Positions 21,726-31,995 of a stretch of DNA of 64,000 nucleotides are shown here, piece by piece; position 1 is the stretch's first letter; each line of letters starts with the position of its first letter. A model generated the notes under the pieces. The model was given only the letters and a program-made list of their open reading frames with translations. It ran no database searches and had not been told where the DNA came from. The position numbers and the translations under genes were made by a program. The stretch comes from Azorinus chamasolen (Eukaryota; Mollusca; Bivalvia; Cardiida; Solecurtidae). The stretch covers positions 62,974,003 to 63,038,002 of the forward strand of contig OY755240.1 of NCBI GenBank assembly GCA_963576725.1, in the 5' to 3' direction.

Positions 21726-22865
21726 ATGAATGATCCTAACTCCTATAGGCGAATCACCATTACAAAGCTTATTGGGAAGGTATTAGAGAAAATACTATTG
21801 AAATCAGATATGCAACGAGTAGAAACGAAACAGAACCCACTGCAGAAAGGATTCACAGCAGGGTGTGCCCCCACTTCGGCTGCACTGCTATTCACTGAAG
21901 CTATAGCTGAGGCAAGAGATAGTAAAACGTGTCTATATGCTGCCTACGTTGATGCCTCCAAAGCATTTGATGTCGTATGGCACCAGTCATTACTGAGAAA
22001 ACTGCATTGTGCGGGACTTGAGGGAAACCAGTGGCTAACCTTACAGGATGGTTATACAGACATGTCATCGGTCGTCAAATGGGATGGGGCTGTGTCAAGA
22101 CAATTGATTGAAGGCCAGGGTGTACGTCAGGGGGGCATCATTTCACCAGTGGCGTACAAGATGTTCATCAATCCCCTTCTAGATCTGTATCAGAAGAGTC
22201 AAATTGGACTGAAGATTGGACCCCATTACTGTGGCACTCCAACATGCGCTGATGACATTCTACTATTGGCAACCACTGCAGATGACTTGCAAGCCATGCT
22301 TGAAATTCAGGAAATGTATGCTAATGCAGAAAGGTACTCTATCAGTGAAAGCAAAACTAAAGTAATGATCTTCAACTCACCCCTGTCACATTCTCATTGG
22401 AATGGACTAGATATATTTAGGCTAAATAACAAGGCAATAGAGGTTGTGCAGGACTGTATTCATCTAGGTACACAAAGAGACTCTTACTCTACTTCAAATC
22501 ATGCTGGAGCCATTGATTGCAGAATTGATTCGGCAAGGAAATGCATGTATTCTCTGATGGGAGCTGGACTTCATGGAGTGAATGGACTGAACCCCCAGGT
22601 ATCTATTGCAATCTTCAAAACTTATGTTGTGCCACGCTTATTATATGGCCTGGATGCAGTCACCTTGACTGTCGGTGACGTCAAAAGATTGAACCAATTC
22701 CATAAGAGGTGTCTCAAAAAGCTGATGAGCCTTCCGGACAGAGCGGCCGATGCAGCTATATACCTGCTATCCGGGCAACTGCCAATAGAGGCTGAGATCC
22801 ACAAGCGAACTCTGTCTCTCCTCGGGAACATTCTAAGGAGCGATTCGGTGGAGAGACAGGCTTGA
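21726..22865 (+). CDS. LINE reverse transcriptase, main part
   Basis: 379 codons. The start ATG is simply the first Met after the frameshift; homologous sequence begins about 50 bp earlier. It opens with NDPNSYRRIT (RT motif 1). QNPLQKGFT is at 36-44, YVDASKAFD at 74-82 (motif A), QGVRQGGIISP at 131-141 (motif B) and CADD at 174-177 (motif C; YADD or FADD is usual, and Cys at the first position is uncommon). The thumb/linker region continues with 'YVVPRLLYGLDA' and 'GQLPIEAEIHKR'. These three Asp-bearing motifs form the polymerase site that copies element RNA at the nicked target. It ends prematurely at a TGA caused by a one-base change near 22857. Confidence 0.9.
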   Translation: MNDPNSYRRITITKLIGKVLEKILLKSDMQRVETKQNPLQKGFTAGCAPTSAALLFTEAIAEARDSKTCLYAAYVDASKAFDVVWHQSLLRKLHCAGLEGNQWLTLQDGYTDMSSVVKWDGAVSRQLIEGQGVRQGGIISPVAYKMFINPLLDLYQKSQIGLKIGPHYCGTPTCADDILLLATTADDLQAMLEIQEMYANAERYSISESKTKVMIFNSPLSHSHWNGLDIFRLNNKAIEVVQDCIHLGTQRDSYSTSNHAGAIDCRIDSARKCMYSLMGAGLHGVNGLNPQVSIAIFKTYVVPRLLYGLDAVTLTVGDVKRLNQFHKRCLKKLMSLPDRAADAAIYLLSGQLPIEAEIHKRTLSLLGNILRSDSVERQA

Positions 22866-23169
22866 TGAGCGCCAATTTCTGGTCAAAGACGATTCATCGA
22901 AAAGCTTGTTCATATATTTAAAGAAACTGCTAGTGAAATATGACCTACCAGACTGTTACAGTCTTCTCAATCAATCATACAGCAAGGATGGCTGGAAAAT
23001 GCTTGTGAAAACCCATGTTGAGCCATACTGGAGATCATATGTCATGGATATGGCTAATGAGAGATCCACAACGAAATTCATAAGTGGCGACCACTTTTCG
23101 CAAGGCAAGATCCACCCGATATGGGAGAATGCTAGGCATGACCCAGTGTCCGTACGAAGGCTGGAATAA
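22866..23169 (+). pseudogene. LINE post-RT region, frame-shifted fragment
   Basis: The open frame continues the C-terminal part of the same polyprotein; codons from 22906 read MFIYLKKLLVKYDLPDC and later HPIWENARHDPVSV. It has no known catalytic motif; comparable linker segments lie between RT and the terminal zinc knuckle in LINEs. It ends at a TAA. The true reading moves to the next frame just before the stop, where 'gctggaataaaggcaag' continues the text. Confidence 0.65.
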
Positions 23170-23177
23170 AGGCAAGA

Positions 23178-23582
23178 ATGCTGACTGGGACTTATACTCT
23201 CCAAGCAGACAGATCAAAATTTAATCAGTTTGCAGTGGACCCAACTTGTAGTCTTTGTAAGGGGGGCCCAGAAGATCTACAGCACTTTTTATGTAATTGT
23301 GTATTCCTAAAGGAAACCAGGAAGCCCTTCACTGACTCCCTCGTGATGCTGCTATCGGAGAACTGTACTGACGCGGAGGTCCTTGCAATGGTATCTTCTC
23401 CTAAAGCCATGACCGCATTGATACTTGACTGTACGCACCCAACAAGGATACCAGCCAAGCTGCAACCTGGCCTGCTCCCAAAGCTGGAATCTGTGTCCAG
23501 AGGAATGACATATGCCCTGCACATCAAGCGCACACAAGCACTACAGTCACTGGCTGAGTCCAGAGGTAGCAAAGCTATTTAA
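23178..23582 (+). CDS. LINE C-terminal domain with CCHC zinc knuckle
   Basis: 134 codons, the last part of the retrotransposon polyprotein. Cys24, Cys27, His36 and Cys41 form C-x2-C-x8-H-x4-C (text CSLCKGGPEDLQHFLCNC), a nucleic-acid-binding knuckle commonly found after the RT of non-LTR elements. The rest has no motif I recognise. The initiator ATG is only the first Met after a frameshift. A natural TAA at 23580-23582 probably marks the end of the original ORF. Confidence 0.75.
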   Translation: MLTGTYTLQADRSKFNQFAVDPTCSLCKGGPEDLQHFLCNCVFLKETRKPFTDSLVMLLSENCTDAEVLAMVSSPKAMTALILDCTHPTRIPAKLQPGLLPKLESVSRGMTYALHIKRTQALQSLAESRGSKAI

Positions 23583-25380
23583 GGAACCTCATAATGCACA
23601 GATTGTAAAGAGTGCTAAATAGTTAGGCACAACACGGCGTACATTAACCTGTTTGCTTATTCACCCCAGCCTTCAGACAATCGTTCTGGGACTCTTAGAT
23701 GGTCCGAATACACTCCCATATGAAGGGACTATAATGGCTACGATATGGCAGACAACGCATAACCTGATCTGAGCGTTCCTTGTGAACTCTAGACTCGGGA
23801 CTTGCGTTGTTCGCCTCTGATTGCTAAAATCTTTCCTTTTGTCTCTTGTGCAGCTCCCTCAGATAATGTGCGGAATTGGCGAAGGGCTGATTGGGCCAAA
23901 CAGGTTTGACTCACTAAACACCTCTTTCCACGAAGGCCACTCAACATAGCAAGCTTGGCTGTATATGGGCCTGTCAGAATGCGATGTTGCAATCTATTGT
24001 AATGTGGCCAGGTTGAAGTGTTGCTGTCTGCTATGAGTGGTAAATAGGGTGAACCCATATTAGATGAACTCAATGACGAGTCCTCTGGTCAGGGTGTACA
24101 TCATTTGCATGGCTTAAGCATACCCCATGGGTCATGGCCAAAAATTGTTAACGTATACATGGTAATGAGGATCAGTGAGTCACTCACACACTAATCAATA
24201 TATGAATCATCAAGTATATATAATATTGAATCACACTTCTTGAGTTCCTGATACAGGAAGAGATAGATATGTCTATGTAGTCTCATTGCTATTTACGATT
24301 TCAGTAAATGGTACTCTTTAACTCATCTATATGTACATAGTAACAGCTGTTCTAGTAACACAATATAATGATTGCTTTCCATGTGCTTGAAATGCTAATG
24401 GGAAGAATGGACACCTCATCCAGTGTCGTCTGGGGCTGTTAATTCTGCACTATTCTGACCCTCGTGATGCCAGTAGTATTTGTATATTTTATGCTGTACT
24501 TATTTTATCCACATATTGTCTTCATTATAAGTATAAATAAGCAAAGTATGCAGGGATGTAACCCGTTCACCCTTTCACGTATACTCCAGTGAGATCAAAT
24601 GCTAGAAAGTGGTGGGGTGCATTTTTCTTAATATTCATAAATTTTTAATTCCACACTCTGAATACCTACGGGACGGAACACGTCACGGTTCTCCAGACAT
24701 TGGAGGGAAGTAGCGTGGTCCAACCAGTTTTCGAACACCTAAGGCTTATTTTTTTGTTTTCAACCGAGAAAATACCTCCGATGACGATACTGTACAACAA
24801 CAACAACGGTGGCGGATGTAAATAGTTACCGATCCAATAGTTCTACTCGACGACTTGTCATCGAGGTTCGTCTATATAGACGGGAAAGATTCAACAACAA
24901 CAACAACAACACCAATGGCGGTAGAACAGAAATTGGACGTGCGATCTCGGACATGAATCGGATTTTCTCACACCTGTGACGTTCTCGTCTTGTCGAAAGG
25001 CATATCCAGAGATAAGGGAGGTAGCATAAGCGAGCACAGCTGCCAAACGCATTCAACTAAATAAAATGAAAGCATAACACCAAATATATGGTGAATTTGA
25101 TGATTTATACACCAGATACTGATGAAATTAGTAACAGCAATTATAACTCTCTAAAAGTAACAAAAAACAAACGAATACAGTACACCTTGATAAAAGTTGA
25201 AAGCACAACTTCAAATACAAACTTAAACCATCAATCTCTTACTTTTCTTTAATACATATCCAAGTAGTGAAGTGGTTGATAGATCTACTTTTGGTCCAAG
25301 ACTGTGACATCTTATTGGCTGATGTTTGTGTTTCAGACTTATATAAGTGACTGTCCAGCTGCAATTTATTTAATGTATGT
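23583..25380. other. Probable LINE 3' UTR, then unannotated sequence
   Basis: The first few hundred bases after the stop may be 3' UTR, but no tail was found. Two short (AAC)n tracts lie at about 24798-24808 and 24893-24909. No gene is supportable. Confidence 0.4.
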
Positions 25381-25387
25381 TTAATTA

Positions 25388-25763
25388 GTTAGCGACGATC
25401 GTGTCACCCACCATATACTATGTTGATTTTAAAAAAAATGACTTTAACTGAACCTTGGCAATAAGACAACTTCACAAAGTACTGTAATATTAACGTGAAA
25501 TAAAAGTGTATTGGTTAGCGATGTTCATGTCACCCACCATACTTCATTCAATTTCTTATAAACAAAATACTACACTTAGTAATAAAATGTATATATATTA
25601 GCAATATATATATATGTTAAATATTGTAATATAATGTGAAATAGTTGTGTATCATGGTTAGCGACGATCATGTCATCCACCAATTTTTCACAAGTTGAAT
25701 GTTGTAATATATCTGTGAACTAGAACTTTGTGTATTGGTTAGCGACGTTCATGTCACCCACCA
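25388..25763 (+). repeat. Four copies of a 26-bp motif (GTTAGCGACG...TCACCCACCA)
   Basis: Copies start near 25388, 25513, 25656 and 25737. Each reads GGTTAGCGACG followed by an A/T-C-G-T variable dinucleotide and 'catgtcacccacc'. The spacers are AT-rich, of 81-143 bp step, and partly related ('tgtgaaat...gtgtat'). It looks like a decayed tandem array in which one segment stayed conserved. Confidence 0.8.
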
Positions 25764-25856
25764 ATTTTTACAAGTAAAATAAGAAACTCATAATGCTGCG
25801 ATGTGATGTTTAAATTATTGACATAGTCTAAATCACAAGACAGTAGATTAGTGATA

Positions 25857-26020
25857 TTAACCCTTTCCTCCATTGCCAGAAGGACATTACATGTATAATG
25901 TAATACTGCTTAAAGCAAGCTGAAATTAAGGTTTGGTAATGCTTAAAGCAAGATGACAAGAAACCAGAAAGCTCAAGGAGCTTTCTGCGTTACTTTCATC
26001 ATGATTTAAGCTGCCATCAG
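25857..26020. mobile_element. Hairpin element fragment starting TTAACCCTTTCC
   Basis: A TTAACCCTTTCC tip is followed by 'acattacatgtataatgt' (a small palindrome) and by AGAAAGCTCAAGGAGCTTTCT, written here as arms AGAAAGCTC and GAGCTTTCT. The flanks 'taaagcaagatgaca' and 'ttactttcatcatgattta' resemble the inner arms of the MITE at 51-249. No matching right TTAA tip is seen. Confidence 0.45.
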
Positions 26021-26419
26021 ATCTGTATTCACCATCATCGGTAAATATTAATTGTAAAAAATGTAGTAAAGGTGTCATATGGTGTTAAATATGCAGAGGA
26101 TTGGTTAAAATGGCAAGACAAGCTGTGTGTTAGTTGTGGTATATTTGCATGTACACCAGGTACATTTAGGTGCATTGAGATACAAACATGCAGAAAACAG
26201 AAGATATTAATAGAGCTGTTGTGTTAGTAACCTAAATGACAATTGATGCTAATGATGGTGATGGTAGACTTTGAAGTTACTGGATAGGTCAATAGGATAA
26301 GGACAATAAGTACTGTGTGCATGCATTTATAAACATGTATTTATTAAAACATACAACATAATGTTTAGCTATACAGTATATCTTAGGGGTAGTTAAAAGC
26401 TATTTTCGTTTGAAATCCC

Positions 26420-26600
26420 ATGAATCAGAATAGATCTAATTTTCATCATTAAAATTGTAATCAATAGCATCATCATCATCAGCAGCAGCAACATCTTGCA
26501 GGGAAGAATGACAACTTAAGTCATTCTGAACTGTCTTGCAAACAATGGAAAACCACTTGTAGTTAGCCAGTGATCAGGATGAACTCCATCATACATATAT
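26420..26600 (-). pseudogene. Possible relic of a coding sequence with a DGVHPD motif
   Basis: On the minus strand one frame reads YDGVHPDHWLTT and, after an apparent shift, another reads YKWFSIVCKTVQND and ends in an acidic tail (AAADDDDAIDY) before a TAG. DGVHP-like blocks occur near the end of SGNH-hydrolase-like domains in mobile-element and uncharacterised invertebrate proteins. The evidence is short and involves a frame change, so this is weak. Confidence 0.22.
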
Positions 26601-27355
26601 GAACATAACTTCATATATAAGTAGATTTTCTACATTTTTTAGAATTTTGGGCATGCCTCCCTCGGTTTTTTGTGCTTCTTTTCTGGATGCCTCTATCCAA
26701 TCTGATTGTTGGTAGATTGTGCTGAGCGTTTATGTGTGATATTTTTGTATTTATATGTCTTATGTCCTCTTCTAAAGATTTTTGTTTAGTGTGTATTTCA
26801 GTGTCAGTGAATTGGCTTGAATGAAATTTGCTGTGCTTGTTTCTGAATTTTGTCTATTTCTGAAGTGATGCTGGTGGTATGCTCCCAACCAACAAAGTTG
26901 TGATGTCTGTGTTAAATGATGCTGCTAAGCCTTCAAGTTGTTCAATTATGTTAAATTAACTTTATGTGTAGAATGATTGTAATTAGAGAATATGTCTTCA
27001 AGGCTGTAGATCTATGTCTGGGATGTTAGATGTGGTTGTGTGTGAGACAGACTGACATAATGATTTTTGTAAACCAGTAGGCCTATTTAAAGAAGTCAGA
27101 CAGACAGGCTGATTTATGTAAAACAGTATCAATTTAAAGAAGGACAGAAAGACTACGAAACTTAAACAGTACACTGACAGACAGACCTGCAGACAGACAG
27201 ACTACTCTATTCGGAAAGAACAAGTCAGATTTCACAAACAATTCTACGTTGCCGTAGACCTAGTCCTTTATAAAATCTCAGTGATATACATTCGTTTGCA
27301 TGTTTCACTCGCATATTTATTTTTAGCAATCGGCATTTGTTTCGTCGACATAAAA

Positions 27356-27400
27356 TTCCAAAGAGTTTCTATCGCCTTTTTTCCAAAGAGTTTCTCGTGA
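27356..27400 (+). repeat. Two copies of CCAAAGAGTTTCT
   Basis: Two copies about 27 bp apart, identical to the core motif of the satellite at 62117-64000. Confidence 0.7.
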
Positions 27401-28321
27401 AAGTAGTCCGTCACTATCACGTTTTAGCCCGTCCCTTTGAACAGTGACCTAGTTCTTCATTTCATAGTATCTTAAATGTAGAGTCCGTAACCTAAAATAT
27501 ATCTACCTGCTATTGTGTACTTATTTTCAATTTATTCCTTAGAAATAAAAGCATGATTTGTCATTTTAGTTATTAAAATAAGTACAACAGATACATTGAA
27601 TCTTTTAAATATGCTTTTAAAAATATTTTTTGTTCACTATAATTACATTTGACCTGTATTTATGAATTAAACAACAATTATAGAAAAAAGATAATACAAA
27701 ACCCGGAATTGAGTGAGTATTTTCAACAAAAGGCTATTAGCATCTGGCACTGGGTGCTAAAATAACAGTGAAAAGCATTTTCTGCAGTATATCAACCTAA
27801 TACTGACATATACCCAATGTTGTAAAAAAGGTTACGGACACTACACTATCACAACTGTTACCATTACTAGTATTTTTGTATATACAAATATAATAAAACA
27901 TGATGATACACAATGTGAAATCAGATTGAACAACAATTTACAACATAAGCATTACTTTAGCCAGCTATTTCAGTTTCTTTATCCTTTATTTATCACCATA
28001 GCCACCATGTACTACAATGTTAATAAATATTCATATTAGGCAAATACGTTGTCCATAATATTAAAGATAATAGCTCTTGAGTTTGACACAGATGTTGATA
28101 GTTCAAATGTATGCCTGTTTTCAGATGACCAGAGAACAGTCTCTTCATTCTTCTGATACTGAAAAGGCAAGAATGGAAAGGGAGAAAAACAGACCTCAAG
28201 CACATGCCTGGAGAAGGAAACACTGACACAGATGTACTAAGCAAAAAGCTGCTGTTGTAAAAAAACTGACTGAAAACAGTAATCCTGGCATCAGTATTAT
28301 AGAAATACAGAAAGAACACAT

Positions 28322-28367
28322 GAAGCAGACACTAAGGTGTCTGCGAAGCAGACACTAAGGTGTCTGC
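28322..28367. repeat. Tandem duplication of a 23-bp palindromic unit
   Basis: The unit is GAAGCAGACACTAAGGTG followed by TCTGC, present twice without change. Each copy is a near-perfect palindrome (GCAGACACT / AGGTGTCTGC arms). Confidence 0.85.
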
Positions 28368-28526
28368 TGTTCAGCAAAACAGACTAGAGTTGCATGGTGT
28401 GGAAAACAGATGGAGATAGACAAGATCATTAGATGTGATGTCATTAGTCATTGTAAAAGAGTCCTGCAGGAAGCCGCTAATTAGAATCCTAAAAAGTCTC
28501 GACAAACAAAAGAAGGAAAGCAAATG

Positions 28527-28715
28527 CTAACCCAGAGCCACAGCCACTTCTTAAGTCAAGTGGAAAAGAACATTTAACTTAGAGCCAAAGCCACTACTTA
28601 GGTCAAGAAGAATAGAGCATTTAACCTAGCCGAAGCCACTACTTAAGTCAAGAAGAACAGAACATTTGTCCTAGAGCCAAAGCCACTTCTTAAGTCAAGA
28701 AGAACAGAAAATAAG
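28527..28715 (+). repeat. ~46-bp tandem repeat, four units
   Basis: Units begin near 28527, 28576, 28623 and 28668 and share 'agccaaagccact', 'cttaagtcaagaagaac' and 'agaacattt'. Lengths vary from 45 to 49 bp, so the array is not codon-phased and is unlikely to encode a repeat protein. Confidence 0.85.
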
Positions 28716-29600
28716 TCAACGACAAATAATCATACACACAGAACACCAGAACAATACAAGAATGGGGACACAGTGGGTCTAAAATCTAGAATGTGTATGT
28801 TGCAGAGGTGAACGCTATGTTTGATTCAGAGTTTTGGCTGAATTATATGAAAAAGTCGGACAGTATATGGCAGGAGAAAATTTTGCATCCTAAGAGCAAA
28901 TGAATCATATCATTTAAGGTCTAAAATCATATAAAGTTATTTATGAAAGAGGGTATTTTGAATTCTGGAGCTGTCTGGGGTCAAACAAACACTCATGAAA
29001 GAAAACAAACATGTAAATTTCAAAGCACTGACAACTGCAAAGATATTATGTAGTATCCGTAACCAGTTCTAAATTATTTCTTACACATTTTTAACACAAA
29101 GCAGGTGTAAAAAACTGTTGAAATGTTCTTTCTCCAGGTTGCTTATTGCTTATATTAGAGAACAGTATAGATTTTAGTATTTAGTTGAGGGGATTTTAAA
29201 CTAAACACAAACATTCTGTATGGTTTTCAATCAGAGTGGAACCCCTTTCTACATATTCATATGATAGTTTTTGTTTAGAAGTTTAGCTAAAAGAAAGTGA
29301 TGTTTCACAAATTTGTTTACATTCTGTTTTAAATGTTTCAGCTAAAATAATTAAAAAGAACAAGCTATATTTGATATGTTTTTTAATTGTTATATATCTG
29401 ACGTAGTGTCCGTAACTTTCCCATACCCCATGTGCATTTAAGCTCTGGAAAAAAAATTGCTGAGACTTTCAGGTTAAACCAAAGAATATTTGAAAATTAC
29501 AAAGTTTCAGCTTCATTGTGAATAAGTTTCAAAGCCCCATGTTGAAGTTGAAATTTTCACCCTGTGAGACACTTTACTGAACAAATACCGTGTTTTAGCC
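28716..29600. other. Unannotated AT-rich sequence
   Basis: No gene, RNA or repeat that I can support. Confidence 0.45.
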
Positions 29601-29680
29601 GTATGCAAACTATAACTGAGAGAGAGAGTGAGGGAAAGAAAAGGGACAGCAAGGAGAATAGTAAGCGTTGAGGGTGACCA

Positions 29681-29790
29681 GACGTTTCGCCCACTTACCA
29701 GTTCGCGCCCTGGACGTTTCGCTCCCAGGACGTTTTGTACCTGGTCATTTCGCTCCCCTGGTCGTTTCGCCTCCTGGTCGTTTCGCCCAC
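29681..29790 (+). repeat. GTTTCGCYCC tandem array, plus orientation
   Basis: Six to seven units of 14-20 bp with consensus CCTGGTCGTTTCGCCC. The same array in the opposite orientation sits at 32696-32808. Confidence 0.85.
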
Positions 29791-29854
29791 TATATACACT
29801 GTATAATGGTTATATACAAGTTAAATACTAGCTATTGGTGCAGTTAATGTTTTT

Positions 29855-30445
29855 TAATCAAACAGGACATACCCTGATCAGTCAGTTCCTATATGAACCG
29901 TCTCATCTGGGTCTACTATGTTAGTATAATGAATAATGACGTCACCCTAAATAAGAGTCATTTCCAGAAAATTTCAAGTATATTTCACAATCTCAAAAGC
30001 AAACAGAGTAGACCCTGATCAGTCGGTTCCTACATGAGCCGTCTCACCTGGGTCAACTATGTTAGTGTAATAAATTAATAATGACGTTACCATTAATAAG
30101 AGTCAGATTCAGATTCTTTCAAGTATATTTCACAAACTCAGAAGCAAACAGAGCGGACTCTGGATAGCTGACTGATCTGGTTCTACTTCAGTACTGTGTT
30201 ATTGAAATAAATGACGTTACCATTAATAAGTTTTCATTCATCACGCAAAATTGTTGGTAATTTAAAAACTCGGAAGCAAACAGAGCAGACCCTGATCAGT
30301 CAGCTCCTACAGGAGCCGTATGATCTGGATCTAATATGTTATACCTAAGAATTAACAATGTCACCATTAGTTAGATTTCATTCATCACGTAAAGTGTTGT
30401 CATAGCAGAAAATGTCAATTCGAAAGCATACAGAGCAGACTCTGG
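29855..30445 (+). repeat. Tandemly amplified palindromic MITE core (five units)
   Basis: The family 2 core (AAGCAAACAGAGCAGACC ... GATCTGGGTCTACTATGTT) starts near 29857, 29997, 30142, 30273 and 30423. The units are joined by a shared spacer containing 'aatgacgttaccattaata' and 'ttcaagtatatttcaca'. The period is 131-150 bp. A dispersed MITE has been converted to a small satellite. Confidence 0.85.
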
Positions 30446-30798
30446 TAGGTAGGATAGGATTTCGCACCCGTTATAGTACATAACGAATTAAGTAGGTGTA
30501 TAATCCAATCAGCGATTATAGCATGATTGGATTTTCACACCTTTTTATCAACAGTCTCGGTCATCTATCCGCAAGCTTCAAACGCGTGTTGCTCCTGTAG
30601 AAGCCAATTGATCAGGGAAAAGACCTATGATAATGTATTATCATAGGTCTTTGATCAGGGTCTGACCGGTTTGCTAGGCTTTGAACAAACTAAATAAATT
30701 ATATATATTATATGTATAAACCTTTCTGAAAGTTGTTTGGCATTATATACATAAACCAACCTACAAACCTGTAATTTTAGCATCATATACATAATAGA
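30446..30798. repeat. Interrupted MITE unit with a perfect hairpin
   Basis: The sixth palindromic core is opened by foreign sequence. 'gctcctgtagaagccaattg' and 'gatcagggtctgaccggttt' are its later parts. At 30618-30652 lies an exact hairpin, AAAGACCTATGATAA / TTATCATAGGTCTTT with a five-base loop, flanked on both sides by GATCAGGG. This resembles an insertion within the palindrome with duplicated flanks. Confidence 0.5.
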
Positions 30799-30810
30799 GG
30801 TCCACATTGA

Positions 30811-31127
30811 GTGAGTGAGTGAGTGAGTTGGGTTTAACGTCCGACCAACAGTATTTCAGTTATATGCAGACGGCACCCGCATGAGACAAGTTATAGTGCT
30901 GCCTCACTGAAATACCCCTGCCGCGGGCCCATGGCAAGGGCATCCCACCCAGTCACAATATCCTGACACCGGGCCGACCAGTCCTAGAACTATGCCTTTT
31001 AATGTCGAGCGCAGACAAGGTAGCTACTAGTACCAACTTTTAACGACTTTTGGTCTATCGCGGCCGGGGATCGAAACCACGACCTTCCGTACCACAGGCG
31101 GACGCTCTACCACTGAGTCATGCGGCC
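30811..31127 (-). mobile_element. tRNA-derived SINE with perfect target duplication
   Basis: On the minus strand the head (31127 down to about 31055) has box A-like AGTGGTAGAGCG and box B GGTTTCGATCC. The body follows, and the tail is (ACTC)n. The 12-bp sequence GGTCCACATTGA flanks it exactly on both sides (30799-30810 and 31128-31139), showing recent target-primed insertion. It resembles the widespread molluscan SINEs with ACTC-type tails (RUDI/V-SINE or MetaSINE groups); the exact group was not determined. Confidence 0.88.
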
Positions 31128-31583
31128 GGTCCACATTGAAAAATAAAAGGATACGCTACAGTTAATATAAACTTTTAACGTGTTAGCAAGGGTCGAAACC
31201 TATAAGTTGCATACATGATAGACCCTGATAAGACGGCTCTTGTTTGCTTCCAAGTTTTCTCATGTATACGCCCTCAGACAGTAGCTTCTGCACTGCTGGG
31301 GTGTACACAGCTAGCAAAAGGTGCAATACATAAACTAACACTTAACAGTAATGAGTTAAATAATTAAAGGTAATATATTAGTTTCGAAAGGAATGTTGAC
31401 CCATTAACCCCATGCTGTGTATTTTGGGAACTGACTGTCAGGCATCTGATACACAAACTGGAAGGCGGGCTACCATCACAGAGGATCAAGGTAAAATTGC
31501 ATAACTTTATATCTTATGGCTATGGACCCTGACTGGGCACTGCAGGAGCACATCTGGATACTGTGTATATAGGGTGGGGGGAT

Positions 31584-31649
31584 CACTTATATAATTAAAG
31601 GTAATATATTAGTGGGCACTTATATAATTAAAGGTAATATATTAGTGGG
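31584..31649 (+). repeat. 33-bp tandem duplication
   Basis: A unit starting 'cacttatataattaaagg' and ending 'tatattagtggg' is present twice in perfect tandem. A partial third copy (about 31355-31385) lies 200 bp upstream, so the sequence has been copied more than once locally. Confidence 0.9.
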
Positions 31650-31661
31650 AGGGGGTACACT

Positions 31662-31713
31662 CAAAAGCCCCTCGTTACAAAAGCTCCTCCTACAAAAGCC
31701 CCTCGTGACAAAA
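31662..31713 (+). repeat. CAAAAGCCCCTCGT tandem repeat
   Basis: Three units of 17-18 bp (consensus ACAAAAGCCCCTCGTG). Confidence 0.8.
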
Positions 31714-31995
31714 TATAAAGATTGACACGAATTTATATTTATTTATATATGTGTCACACTACTTAAAGTACAGAGACTTACTTAACGTATCTGATGGTTG
31801 AAATTTACAGTGACCTCAAAAGATCTAAAATTTCAGAAAATCAAAGACCGCTTTGTGTCCCCCCCCCCCCCCCCCATACTGAAACATCATTGAATGTGCA
31901 CCAGTCTATTCGATTATGATAGAAACTTGAATGATAAACTATAGTCATTTTTTACCATACAGGTATCTGCATCCAGTGCATTTAGCGTATCTAAT
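31712..31995 (-). repeat. Inverted copy of the left part of the TTAACGTATCTGA region
   Basis: It is the reverse complement of 13935-14205, with about 90% visible identity. It includes 'gattgacacgaattta', 'cacactacttaaagta', a TTAACGTATCTGATGG motif (about 31782) and the region around an expanded C run (31858-31876, where the other copy has only TTGGGGGAC). Confidence 0.8.

Larger units (their letters stand above)
19642..23582 (+). mobile_element. Non-LTR retrotransposon (LINE), decayed copy
   Basis: The order is short ORF1-like frame, AP-like endonuclease, reverse transcriptase, C-terminal CCHC zinc knuckle, all on the plus strand, about 3.9 kb. The reading frame is broken at least four times: an 8-bp tandem duplication at 20145-20160, a 16-bp tandem duplication at 21642-21673, a one-base change near 22857 and a shift near 23155-23165. 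The 5' boundary is next to a MITE and may be truncated. The 3' end was not located; no poly-A or obvious tail repeat is seen after 23582. RT motifs and the post-RT region resemble I/Nimb-type elements of molluscs, which is a tentative call. Confidence 0.85.
26021..28320. other. Mostly unannotated AT-rich sequence
   Basis: It contains a (CAT)n/(CAG)n-like stretch at about 26468-26490, a possible coding relic at 26420-26600 and two CCAAAGAGTTTC copies at 27356-27400, all listed separately. A run of ACAGACAGAC text lies at about 27100-27210. No intact gene is visible. Confidence 0.45.

Noticed and set aside
20609..23572. Minus-strand frames of 60-115 codons across the LINE
   Set aside because: They are antisense shadows of the endonuclease and reverse transcriptase coding frames.
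25388..25763. CRISPR-like array (conserved 26-bp repeats with spacers)
   Set aside because: Spacers vary widely in length and are themselves related, the copies are imperfect and the genome is animal; it is a decayed tandem array.
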